Shown here: positions 1-7,764 of the stretch, piece by piece | How positions within the stretch are numbered: the stretch's first letter is position 1 | Layout: each line of letters begins with the position of its first letter | Origin: Amorphoplanes friuliensis DSM 7358 | GTDB lineage: Bacteria > Actinomycetota > Actinomycetes > Mycobacteriales > Micromonosporaceae | Assembly (NCBI RefSeq): GCF_000494755.1 | Contig: NC_022657.1 | Span: 3,758,001 to 3,822,000, forward strand | Reading direction: 5' to 3' | Length of the DNA stretch: 64,000 nucleotides | Notes under the pieces: model-generated | What the model was told of the DNA's origin: nothing | Seen by the model: only the letters and a program-made list of their open reading frames with translations | Databases searched by the model: none | Translations under genes and position numbers: made by a program

Positions 1-332
1 CCGCCGGTGCTGGAGGGCACGCCGGCGGCGAAGAGCGTGTGCAGGAAGTGGTAGCTGTCGCCGATGGTGAACGACACACCGGCAAAGGTGATCATGGTCC
101 AGAACCGCCGGAACCGGGCCGGCGCGGCCTGCCGCAGACGCCACCCGCCGAGGGCGAGCGCCGCGTCGAGCGGCACCTGGAACGCCCAGAACGTCTGCGC
201 CAGCCGCGTCTGCTGCCCGTCGAAGATCAGGAACAGCACAAAACCGGCCGCCGTGATCGCGCCCAGGACCCGCAGGGCCGGATCCTTCAGCAGGCTGCGC
301 GGGGACAGGACGGACACCTGCGTCGTGCCCAT
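1..332 (-). CDS. Membrane protein, N-terminal part (cut by window edge)
   Basis: The reading frame starts at an ATG at 332 (product begins MGTTQVSVL), preceded by a GAGGGG ribosome site, and runs open off the left edge, giving about 110 residues. Two hydrophobic stretches are visible: one near residues 20-36 (LGAITAAGFVLFLIF) and one around 78-90. A basic segment (RRFRRF-like) lies between them. This looks like the membrane sensor half of a longer protein; a diguanylate-cyclase or kinase output beyond the edge is possible but nothing in the window shows it. The frame and start are well supported; the function is unknown. Confidence 0.6.
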   Translation of the reverse strand, partial: MGTTQVSVLSPRSLLKDPALRVLGAITAAGFVLFLIFDGQQTRLAQTFWAFQVPLDAALALGGWRLRQAAPARFRRFWTMITFAGVSFTIGDSYHFLHTLFAAGVPSSTG

Positions 333-432
333 GCGTCATCCCCCCTCGTCCTCGGCCGTCCGTCTGATCGGCCGGGGGCCGGGAAAACCGAGGAAAACGA
401 GCGGTGACCGGAGGCACTGCCACACTGGGACG

Positions 433-894
433 ATGGAATCGGTCTGGGACTATCCGCGCCCGCCGCGGCTCGAACGCAGCGCCGCCCGCGTGACGGTCAC
501 ACACGCCGGTGTGGTGGTGGCCCGCAGCGACCGGTGCCTGCGGGTGCTGGAGACGTCCCACCCACCCGTCTACTACGTGCCGCGGGAGGACATCACTCCC
601 GACGTGCTGGTGGCGGCGCGCGGGCGGTCGTTCTGCGAGTTCAAGGGGAACGCGAGCTACTGGGACCTGGTCGTCGGGGAGGTCCGCGTCCCCGAGGCCG
701 GGTGGTCCTACGAGCGGCCGTCACCCGCGTACGCGGACCTGACCGGCGCGGTGGCCTTCTACCCCGGCCGTGTCGACGAGTGCCGGGTGGGTGACGAGGT
801 GGTGCGTGCCCAGGAGGGCGACTTCTACGGCGGCTGGATCACTGCGGACATCACCGGCCCGTTCAAGGGTGCGCCGGGCACGATGGGCTGGTGA
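433..894 (+). CDS. DUF427 domain protein
   Basis: A 153-residue protein, usual for single-domain DUF427 (NTP_transf_9) proteins. Family features visible are VTHAGVVVARSDRCLRVLE near the start, PVYYVPREDI in the middle, and the region from FCEFKGNASYWDLVVG to VAFYPGRVDEC. I chose ATG 433 because the frame upstream of it lacks homologous sequence and lies over the promoter of the divergent gene at 332. The family is cytoplasmic and common in actinobacteria, with no established biochemical role. The family call is confident; the role is unknown. Confidence 0.85.
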   Translation: MESVWDYPRPPRLERSAARVTVTHAGVVVARSDRCLRVLETSHPPVYYVPREDITPDVLVAARGRSFCEFKGNASYWDLVVGEVRVPEAGWSYERPSPAYADLTGAVAFYPGRVDECRVGDEVVRAQEGDFYGGWITADITGPFKGAPGTMGW

Positions 895-907
895 AGGCTC
901 GTTCGCG

Positions 908-1138
908 TCAGGCCTGGTGCTGGTCGGCGCGGCTGCGCTGCACCACGTCGGGGCCGAGCCGGCGGGTGTCACCGTCGAGGAGCCACTCCGGGACGTGATG
1001 ACGGCCGGTGTCGGCCGGGCCGGGCTCCTCGACGGCCGGTTCCTCCCCGCGGAGGCCGAGATAGATCGCGAGGCCCCCGCCGAGGGCGGCGGCGATCACG
1101 ACGAGTCCGAGCAGGATGGAGGTGGCGGAGAAATCCAT
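908..1138 (-). CDS. Small single-span membrane protein
   Basis: A 76-residue protein starting MDFSATSILLGLVVIAAALG. Residues about 6-28 form one strong membrane helix, followed by a charged acidic and then polar tail (GEEPAVEEPGPADTG). It converges on the DUF427 gene 13 nt away. I do not recognise a family. The membrane helix, G/C-rich third positions and tight spacing support a real gene. A role in membrane association or as a small partner protein cannot be assigned. Confidence 0.5.
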   Translation of the reverse strand: MDFSATSILLGLVVIAAALGGGLAIYLGLRGEEPAVEEPGPADTGRHHVPEWLLDGDTRRLGPDVVQRSRADQHQA

Positions 1139-1377
1139 GACTGCGAACGTAACGCTTGACGCTCGCGTAGTAACCCTCCGTGCGAGTGAACGGTGCGGGG
1201 TCGCAGGTGCATGATGCAGCGGACATCCGGCCGAACCCTTTCGTGGTACCCCGTCCGGGTGCGGCGGGGACGAACCGCGGAAGTCCCCGGGCCCGGACCT
1301 TCCGGAGGCCGCGGTGGTCTAAGGTAAATCGGTACATCTACGGCAGCCGATGGGCGGGAACCGGGCGACGGGTCAGC

Positions 1378-1422
1378 AGCTCGGGGGTCACCAGCTCGGG
1401 GGTCACCAGCTCGCGGGTCCAC
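1378..1422 (+). repeat. Three 15-bp direct repeats upstream of the sigma gene
   Basis: The unit AGCTCGGGGGTCACC occurs twice exactly (1378-1392 and 1393-1407) and a third time with two changes (1408-1422). The array ends 13 nt before the ATG of the ECF-type sigma gene, overlapping the expected 5' untranslated region. It could be a regulator or RNA-level site, or a simple slippage product. Confidence 0.7.
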
Positions 1423-1435
1423 AGCGGAGGCGACG

Positions 1436-2023
1436 ATGACCGGCACGGAGCCGAGCGACGAGGTGGCCCAGCTCGTCAGCAAGGCTGTCGGCGGTGACCA
1501 GGCCGCCTGGAACGAGATCGTCGAGCGGTTCGGGCGGCGTGTGTGGGCCACCTGCCGGGCCTACCGTCTCAGTCAGGCCGACGCCGCCGACGTCTTCCAG
1601 CAGACCTGGTTGCGGGTGCTGGAAAACCTCGGGTCGCTGCGCGATCCGGCCCGGCTCGGCGCCTGGATCGCCACCACCTGCCGCAACGAGGCGCTCGTGG
1701 CCCTGCGGCGGGCCAAGCGGGCCACGCCGGTCGGGCAGACGTGGTTGCTGGACAGGCCGACCGGGCCCGAGGAGGCGCCCGAGCGCCCGTTCCTGATCGC
1801 CGACCGTGACGCCGAGCTGTGGTCGGCCTTCCAGCGCTTGAGCTCCCGGTGCCAGCACGTGCTGCGGGTGCTGGTCGTCGAGGCCGAGGACGGGCGTCCG
1901 TCCTACGAGCACGCGGCCGAGGTGCTCGAGATGCCCATCGGGAGTCTCGGGCCCACCCGGGGACGATGCCTGACCCAGCTACGCCAGTTCCTGACAGAAG
2001 GTATCAACGGCGCCGGCGCGTGA
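1436..2023 (+). CDS. ECF-type RNA polymerase sigma factor
   Basis: A 195-residue sigma-70-family factor. Region 2 spans about residues 8-85: GGDQAAWNEIVERFGRRVWA, then ADAADVFQQTWLRVLENL (the -10-binding helix), then LGAWIATTCRNEAL. A short linker leads to a region-4-like helix-turn-helix (ELWSAFQRLSSRCQHVLRVL through EVLEMPIGSLGPTRGRCLTQLR). ATG 1436 has a GGAGG-like site (CGGAGG) 6 nt upstream. No anti-sigma gene with a zinc motif is adjacent. Instead it is followed by a small companion gene and the S8/CHAT peptidase genes, so its likely job is to control that locus (inference). The family call is confident. Confidence 0.92.
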   Translation: MTGTEPSDEVAQLVSKAVGGDQAAWNEIVERFGRRVWATCRAYRLSQADAADVFQQTWLRVLENLGSLRDPARLGAWIATTCRNEALVALRRAKRATPVGQTWLLDRPTGPEEAPERPFLIADRDAELWSAFQRLSSRCQHVLRVLVVEAEDGRPSYEHAAEVLEMPIGSLGPTRGRCLTQLRQFLTEGINGAGA

Positions 2024-2081
2024 TCGTGACAGTGATGGACACGCTACGCAACGCATTTTCCCACCGGCCAGAGGAGACACG

Positions 2082-2579
2082 GTGACCGATCCGATGACGC
2101 CGGACGACGGTCTGCTCACCCGGCTCGGCGCCGTGCTCGCCGGGGCCGAGGAGCCGCCCGCCGAGGTGCTCGAGCTGGCCAGGCAGAGTTTTGTGCTCCG
2201 TGAGCTGGACGCCGAGCTGGCCCTGCTGGTCGAGGACTCCCACGGCCCGGCCGCCTCCGTGCGGTCGGTGGCCGTACGCGGCTCGGCCCGCGAGCCGCGG
2301 CAACTGACCTTCCAGGTGGTCGACGCGCAGGGCCGCGACGAGCTGATCATCGCGGTGCAGGTGGAGTCGGTGGGCCGGCACCGCCGGCTCACCGGTCATC
2401 TCGCACCGCAGGGCCCCGCGCACATCGAGGTGCGGCAGCCCGCGGTCCCGCAGGCACGCGGTGTCGACGCCGACCTCCGGGGTCTTTTTGTCATCGACGA
2501 CGTGCTTCCGGGACCGATGAGGCTCACCTGCCGCAGGGCCGACTGGCCGGCGGTCGCCACCCAGTGGACCCTGCTCTGA
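2082..2579 (+). CDS. Sigma/CHAT-locus companion protein, unknown function
   Basis: A 165-residue soluble protein with a GTG start, read from the ribosome site AGAGGAG and 58 nt after the sigma gene, so probably the same transcript. The N-terminus is helical (RLGAVLAGAEEPPAEVLELARQSF). The rest looks beta-rich: RQLTFQVVDAQGRDELIIAVQVE, then HIEVRQPAVPQARGVDADLRGLFVIDDVLPGPMRLTCR. No membrane span and no zinc-binding HxxxCxxC, so it is not a classical anti-sigma factor. Its position next to ECF-sigma, subtilisin and CHAT genes suggests a regulatory or target protein of that locus. The beta-rich half could also be a recognition or adaptor domain. Confidence 0.75.
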   Translation: MTDPMTPDDGLLTRLGAVLAGAEEPPAEVLELARQSFVLRELDAELALLVEDSHGPAASVRSVAVRGSAREPRQLTFQVVDAQGRDELIIAVQVESVGRHRRLTGHLAPQGPAHIEVRQPAVPQARGVDADLRGLFVIDDVLPGPMRLTCRRADWPAVATQWTLL

Positions 2580-3926
2580 TCAGGTGGGGGTGCCGGGCAG
2601 CAGGTGCACCGCCGCCCCCAGACCGGGCACGGGATCGCCGGCCGCGACGAGCTGATCGAAGGCGGCCGACGGCAGCAGGGCGCCGTCCTCGCCGCAGAGG
2701 GCGGCCGCCGCCCCGGCGATCTGCGGCGCCGTGAAGGAGGTGCCGCTCCACGTCGCCCAGGAGTTCGCCGGGAAGGTGACGTCCGTCCCGATGTTGTCCT
2801 CCGGCGGCAGCTTGCCCTCGACGAACGTCGACACGATCCCGACCCCGACGGTCGAGCACTGCACCCAGCTGCCGTGGTTGGAGAACGCCGCGGGAGTCAG
2901 GTCGCTGTTCAGCGCGCCGACCGCCTTGACCCCCGGGAAGGCCGCCGGATAGAGCGGCTCGTCCAGGCCGTCGTTGCCCGCGCTCGCCACGATCAGGACC
3001 TTCGGGTACGTCTCGGTGATGTACTCCACGGCTTCCCGCATCGCGAGAGGCGGAATGCCGTCGACCGCCGGCGCGCCGAACGAGGCGTTGATGATCAGAC
3101 GCTGTCCCGCGGCCTCGTCGGCGGCCCGGATCATCATGTCCGCGGCCGCCTCGTCGGTGCCCAGGCCGTCGGTGCAGGTGAAGCGGTAGACCACCACCTC
3201 GCAGTCCGGGGCGATCTGCCGGACGATCCCGGCCGCGAACGTCCCGTGGCCGGCGAACCAGTCGATCCGGTCCAGCGGCGCCAGCACGTTCACCAGATCG
3301 GTGCCCTCGCGCACCATGCCGGCGTCCCACGAGTCGGTACGGGGCGTGGCGGTCAGCCCGGTGTCGATGACGGCGACCCGCACCGGTGCACCACCGCCGT
3401 TGCTCGTGAACGGAGGCGGGGCGGTCGTCGCCCCGGGGTACGAGTTGCCCTTGACGATGTAGCCGAGCGGGACGATGGCGTTGACGTTCGCCATGACGTT
3501 GTGGTCGTCGCGGAGCCGCTTGGCCTCGGCGCGCAACTCCTCGAAGGACCGTGCCGAGGTGCTGCGGACAACACGGGTGCGGCGCCGGGCGCTGCGATCG
3601 GTGCGGTCCGCCGCCGCAAATCCGGACAGCAGGCCGCGCAGCCGGGGGGCCTGCGCGGCGCCGCCGTCGATGACAAGCTCGCCCTCCGCGCACAGCAACG
3701 GGCCGGCGCCGTCCGAAGGGCTGAAACTCACGAAGCGTGTCGCGTGCTCGTCGGTCGCCGCGAGCTGGCGCCGGCGGATCCGCTCCACGATGCCGTCGAG
3801 ATCCCGCCGGGCCGCGACGTCCGCGGCCGGCGAGACGAGATTGGCGACCTGGGCGCGGACAGCCACCTGGTCCTGAGCGATCTGCCCGGCGGTGCGGTGG
3901 TCCGGAAGTGGCCAGTTCTGGGTCAT
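2580..3926 (-). CDS. Subtilisin-like serine peptidase (S8), cytoplasmic
   Basis: A 448-residue S8 peptidase with the full catalytic set: Asp188 in VAVIDTGL, His227 in GHGTFAAG, oxyanion Asn318 in SAGNDG, and Ser397 in SGTSFTAPQ. There is no signal peptide or membrane span, so it should act inside the cell, unlike most bacterial subtilisins. Residues 1-170 are a separate region, with a helical segment, a small domain around VSFSPSDGAGPLLCAEGELVIDG, and a basic linker. The gene is convergent with and abuts the companion gene, and is divergent from the CHAT gene with only about 55 nt between likely starts. A protease partner or activator of the CHAT protein is the natural inference. Confidence 0.93.
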   Translation of the reverse strand: MTQNWPLPDHRTAGQIAQDQVAVRAQVANLVSPAADVAARRDLDGIVERIRRRQLAATDEHATRFVSFSPSDGAGPLLCAEGELVIDGGAAQAPRLRGLLSGFAAADRTDRSARRRTRVVRSTSARSFEELRAEAKRLRDDHNVMANVNAIVPLGYIVKGNSYPGATTAPPPFTSNGGGAPVRVAVIDTGLTATPRTDSWDAGMVREGTDLVNVLAPLDRIDWFAGHGTFAAGIVRQIAPDCEVVVYRFTCTDGLGTDEAAADMMIRAADEAAGQRLIINASFGAPAVDGIPPLAMREAVEYITETYPKVLIVASAGNDGLDEPLYPAAFPGVKAVGALNSDLTPAAFSNHGSWVQCSTVGVGIVSTFVEGKLPPEDNIGTDVTFPANSWATWSGTSFTAPQIAGAAAALCGEDGALLPSAAFDQLVAAGDPVPGLGAAVHLLPGTPT

Positions 3927-3981
3927 GGCTTACTGTCCCTCTCCATCGATAGGCTGGCGTCGTCGATCGGGGCGGTGCGCA

Positions 3982-6582
3982 TTGGACATTCAGGTGAGCC
4001 TCATTGCCGAGGCGGACGCCGCGTACAGAAGAGTCGTTCTGGATCCGGCCAGATACGCCCCCGAGGCAGAAGAAGCCGTTCGGGTGGCCCGGGCCGCCGG
4101 TGACATCGAGGCGCTGGTCGTGGGTCTGCGCGCCCAGGCCTGGGCGCGGCACGTCGCGCTCGACAACGACGGCGCCCGCCGGCTCATCGAGCAGGCCGTC
4201 CGCCTCGCCGAGTCGCACGGCCTCCCGGGGCGCCTCGGCGACCTGCTGGTGACCCGGTCCGTCGCGCTGCACGAGCTCGGCCGCTACGACGCCGCCGCCC
4301 GCGATCTGCGGCGTGCCGAGCCGCTGGTCGCCCCCGAGGAGCGCCCCGACCTGCACCTGCAGCTGGCCATCCTCGACCACAACCGTGGCCGGGTGCGCGC
4401 CGCCGAGCAGGCCTACCAGGAGGTGCTCGCCGACCCGGCCTGCCCGCCGGTCGTCTGGGTCAAGGCGGCGAACAACCTGGCGAACGCCCTGACACAGCTC
4501 GGCCGCCCGCACGAGGCCCTCGACCACCTCGCCCACGCCGCCGAGCTGTGCCGCGAGCTGAGCCCGCGCCTGCTCGCGGTCATCGCCAACAGCCGCGCCT
4601 GGTCGACCTTCCACGCCGGACAGCTCGCCGCCAGCGTCCGCCGCTTCGAGGAGGCCGGCCGCCTGCACGCCGCCGCCGGGCTGCCCCTGGGCGAGCACCA
4701 GCTCGAGTACGCCGAGGTCCTCAACGACCTGCGCCTGCTCGACGAGGCGATGGCCGCCGCGCGGTCGGCCGAGGTGGAGTTCGACCGCCACGGCGCCCGG
4801 CTGATGGCCCCCGAGGCCCGTCTGCGCTGCGCCCGTCTGGCCCTGGAGCTCGGCGACTGCGCCACGGCCCTGACCGACGCCGCCGCCGCGGCCGACGACT
4901 TCCGGCGGCAGCGGCGGCCCGCCTGGGCGGCGCGCGCCGCGGTCACCGAGGCTCAGGCCCGGGCGGCGTGCGACGGTCACTCACCCGAGGTGTTACGCCG
5001 GCTCGGCGGTGCCGCGGCCACCCTGCAGCGCCTCGGCCTGCGCACCGAGGCCGTGTACGGCCACCTCGCCGCCGGCCGGACCGCGCTGGCCCTGGGGCAG
5101 CGACCCGCCGCCCGCCGTGCGCTGACCCTCGCCGGTGACCTGGCCCGCGACCAGTCGCTGCTGGTCCGCCTGCGGGGCAACCTGGCGCGGGCGCTGCTGG
5201 CCGAGGCCGAGGGCACCGGCGACGTCGTCAGCGAATGCTCACGCGGTCTGCGGGACCTCGCCCGCCACCGTGCCGCCCTGCCCTCGCTGGAGCTGCGGGT
5301 CCTCGCCGCCGGTCACGGCGCCGAGCTCGGTGAGCTCGGCCTGCGCCGGCTGCTCCCGACCGCCTCGGCCGGCCGCATCCTCGGCTGGCTGGAACGCACC
5401 CGGACAGCCGCCCTGCTGCGCGTCCAGCCCCCGGCGACCGGCGTCGACCAGGACGTCATCGCGCTGCGCGGCGTCGAGCAGGAGCTCCGCACGGCCCGCC
5501 TCGAACGCGGCGAGGAGCCCCCGGCGCTGCTCACCCGCCAGAGCGCCCTGGAGACCCGCATCCGCCGCCGCTCCTGGGCGGGCGAGGACGTCGGCGGGGA
5601 GGCGGCCGCGCTCGCCTCGGCCGCGGACCTGCGCGCCGCCCTGGACGGCCAGTGGCTGGCGGAGTTCGCCGTTGTCGACGGTCAGATCCTCGCCGTCGTG
5701 GTAGAGCCGCGCCGCACCCGCATGGTCGAGCTCGGCCCGATCGCCCCGGTCCTGCAGGAGGCGGACGCGGCGGCGTTCGGCCTGCGCCGCCTGCTGCACG
5801 GCACCCGCTTCTCGGCCGCGGCCCGTACCGCGGCGCAAAGCGCCTTCGACGCGCTGTCCCGCCAGCTGATCGTGCCGCTGGGTGTGCCCGCCGACGTGCC
5901 GCTGGTCGTCGTCCCGTCGGGCGAGCTGCTCCGGGTGCTGTGGTCCCCGCTGCACCCCGCGCCCGTCTCCGTGACACCGTCCGGCGGCCTGTGGGCCCGG
6001 GCCCGGCGCACCCGCACCGACAGCCCGGTCCGCGTCGCGGTGATCGCCGGCCCGGACCTCCCCGGCGCCATCGAGGAGGCGCACGCGGTGGCCGCCGGGC
6101 ACAAGGAAGTCGTCACGCTCCTGCCCCCGGACAGCACCGTGGACGCCGCGGTCGAGCTCATCAAGGGCGCGGACCTCGCACACCTCGCCTGCCACGGACT
6201 CTTCCGGTCGGACAGCCCGCTCTTCTCGGCCCTCGAGTTGAGCGACGGCCCGCTGACGCTCTACGAGATGCTGGCCCGCGGCGTCGCCCCGCACCGGGTG
6301 GTCCTGGCCTCCTGCGACTCGGGCACCCAGCAGCCGTACGGCGGCAACGAGATGCTCGGCTTCGTCAGCGCCCTGATGTCCAACGGCACCGCCGGCCTCG
6401 TCGCGGCCGAGGTCCCGATCCCGGACGGCGCCTGCGCAGGCCCGATGACCGTTCTCCACGAACGCATCGGCCAGGGCGACACACTGGCGACAGCGGTCTG
6501 GCACGCCCGGTCGGCCCTCGCCGACGGCACCCCGGAGGACTACGTCGCCTGGAGCGGCCTCACCGCGTACGGGCCGGCTTAG
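3982..6582 (+). CDS. TPR-CHAT caspase-like cysteine peptidase
   Basis: About 866 residues. The N-terminal ~520 residues are an array of TPR-like helical hairpins (for example ALHELGRYDAAARDLRRAEP and NALTQLGRPHEALDHLAHAA). Residues ~550-866 are a CHAT domain (clan CD peptidase) with catalytic His738 in LACHGLF and Cys778 in LASCDSG, so it looks active. CHAT peptidases cut target proteins after a sensor signal, as in the type III-E CRISPR TPR-CHAT protein. I chose TTG 3982, with GGGGCGG upstream, because the in-frame ATG at 3925 and the codon at 3892 would overlap the start of the divergent S8 gene; the start is uncertain. The 3' end overlaps the convergent lipoprotein gene by 4 nt. Confidence 0.9.
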   Translation: MDIQVSLIAEADAAYRRVVLDPARYAPEAEEAVRVARAAGDIEALVVGLRAQAWARHVALDNDGARRLIEQAVRLAESHGLPGRLGDLLVTRSVALHELGRYDAAARDLRRAEPLVAPEERPDLHLQLAILDHNRGRVRAAEQAYQEVLADPACPPVVWVKAANNLANALTQLGRPHEALDHLAHAAELCRELSPRLLAVIANSRAWSTFHAGQLAASVRRFEEAGRLHAAAGLPLGEHQLEYAEVLNDLRLLDEAMAAARSAEVEFDRHGARLMAPEARLRCARLALELGDCATALTDAAAAADDFRRQRRPAWAARAAVTEAQARAACDGHSPEVLRRLGGAAATLQRLGLRTEAVYGHLAAGRTALALGQRPAARRALTLAGDLARDQSLLVRLRGNLARALLAEAEGTGDVVSECSRGLRDLARHRAALPSLELRVLAAGHGAELGELGLRRLLPTASAGRILGWLERTRTAALLRVQPPATGVDQDVIALRGVEQELRTARLERGEEPPALLTRQSALETRIRRRSWAGEDVGGEAAALASAADLRAALDGQWLAEFAVVDGQILAVVVEPRRTRMVELGPIAPVLQEADAAAFGLRRLLHGTRFSAAARTAAQSAFDALSRQLIVPLGVPADVPLVVVPSGELLRVLWSPLHPAPVSVTPSGGLWARARRTRTDSPVRVAVIAGPDLPGAIEEAHAVAAGHKEVVTLLPPDSTVDAAVELIKGADLAHLACHGLFRSDSPLFSALELSDGPLTLYEMLARGVAPHRVVLASCDSGTQQPYGGNEMLGFVSALMSNGTAGLVAAEVPIPDGACAGPMTVLHERIGQGDTLATAVWHARSALADGTPEDYVAWSGLTAYGPA

Positions 6583-7487
6583 TTGCTCTTCGCCAGGAGG
6601 TCCTGCAGGGCCCGGCTGCTCTGTCCGAGGAAGGACCCGGCCAGCAGGCGCTCGCAACCGTCGAGTTCCACGTAGACGTCGTCGCCCCCGGTGAGCAGGA
6701 CGGTAAAGCGGCCGGCGTGTGTCGTGCAGTCCTTCGCCGCCGGAGCGTTCTCGATCGCCGCCTTTGCCGCAGCCCACTCCCTGCCGGACAGCGCCCGACC
6801 GGAGAGGAAATCGCCGGCGGGCTTGCCCGACCCCTGCTGGTCGGCCGGCACCCGGTAGACGCACATCCTCACGGCCCCGGCGCCGGCCGGAAGCAGGCCC
6901 GTTTTCGAACCCGACCTGGTGCCCATGGCGATCGTGGCACCGATCATGTCGGCCCGATGCTGGCCGCAGCCCGTCCGGGCGGCCTCAGCCGACTCGAGCT
7001 CGCGAACCGGGCGCGACGAGACGGGCGTCAGACGTAGATCTCCGACGGCCCGGCGGACCTCGACCCGGACCTTGCCGCAGGAGTCCTGGGGGATCCCCGG
7101 GGTGATCCACCGGCCGTCACGATCCAGCAGCACCAGACGGGGGATGACGGGCAGCTCCAGGGTGCAAGCGCCGTTCGTCCGCCGTTCGTCCTTCAACCGC
7201 AACGCGGCCAGCAGGCTGGTGATGTCGTCGGCACGACTCTCGGTCGCGACCTGACTCTCGCCGCCGTCGGCGCGGCGGGCCGGCCCGGTGAAGCAGACGA
7301 TCGCCGCCACGGGGGCGAAACTGTCATCGAGCCGGGGGAGTGGCGAGGCGGCGTCAACCGCGGGTTCGGCCTCACACGAACGCCAGGCCTCGTTGACCTG
7401 CGGGGACGCCTCGGGCGGCCCACCACAGGCCGAGGCCAGCAGCGCGATCAGCGCCCCGATCGTGATCAACGCTCCGGGTCGGCTCAT
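6579..7487 (-). CDS. Lipoprotein, unknown function
   Basis: A 302-residue exported lipoprotein. I placed the start at ATG 7487, which has GGAGG 7 nt upstream and gives a clean signal: MSRPGALITIGALIALL followed by the lipobox LASAC (Cys21). The mature part is polar with several Cys residues (for example SCEAEPAVD, TNGACTLELP, DSCGKVRVEV, TGCGQHRADM), which may form disulfides outside the membrane. No known domain recognised. It converges on the CHAT gene with a 4-nt stop overlap. It may only be a neighbour of that system, since it lies on the other strand. Confidence 0.75.
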   Translation of the reverse strand: MSRPGALITIGALIALLASACGGPPEASPQVNEAWRSCEAEPAVDAASPLPRLDDSFAPVAAIVCFTGPARRADGGESQVATESRADDITSLLAALRLKDERRTNGACTLELPVIPRLVLLDRDGRWITPGIPQDSCGKVRVEVRRAVGDLRLTPVSSRPVRELESAEAARTGCGQHRADMIGATIAMGTRSGSKTGLLPAGAGAVRMCVYRVPADQQGSGKPAGDFLSGRALSGREWAAAKAAIENAPAAKDCTTHAGRFTVLLTGGDDVYVELDGCERLLAGSFLGQSSRALQDLLAKSN

Positions 7488-7764
7488 CGTCACACCTCCG
7501 CACCCTCCGACGCCCACCCAGCCGCCCCGGTTCCTTCAACCCTGCTACCTATCCTCCTAGGATGCCCTGCGGGGTGTGCGCCGCACCCCACACCCGAGCA
7601 CCATGCGCCGAGAAGCCGCCGGCCGAGATCCCCGCGCGGCGGGGCTAGTGCCGCCCTTGAGGCCGTTGCCGTCTCGTCACGAGCACGCGTTCACGGCCGT
7701 GGGCGGTCGTCAGAAGCACGCGCCTAACCGGCCGAGGCGGACCCGCAAACGCGGCCGGCCACGC
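7488..7764. other. Intergenic, no gene seen
   Basis: This stretch holds the upstream region of the lipoprotein gene and leads into the repeat array. The short open frames here lack ribosome sites and recognisable products. A small inverted repeat (ATCCT-CCT-AGGAT, about 7552-7564) is the only structure I noted. Confidence 0.5.

Noticed and set aside
3892..3981. Upstream start for the TPR-CHAT gene
   Set aside because: It would overlap the start of the divergent S8 gene and adds a Trp/Arg-rich segment unlike the TPR domain.
2524..4980. 818-residue minus-strand frame across the S8 and CHAT genes
   Set aside because: It is a shadow of the real S8 frame and of the antisense of the TPR region, with Arg/Gly-rich nonsense composition.
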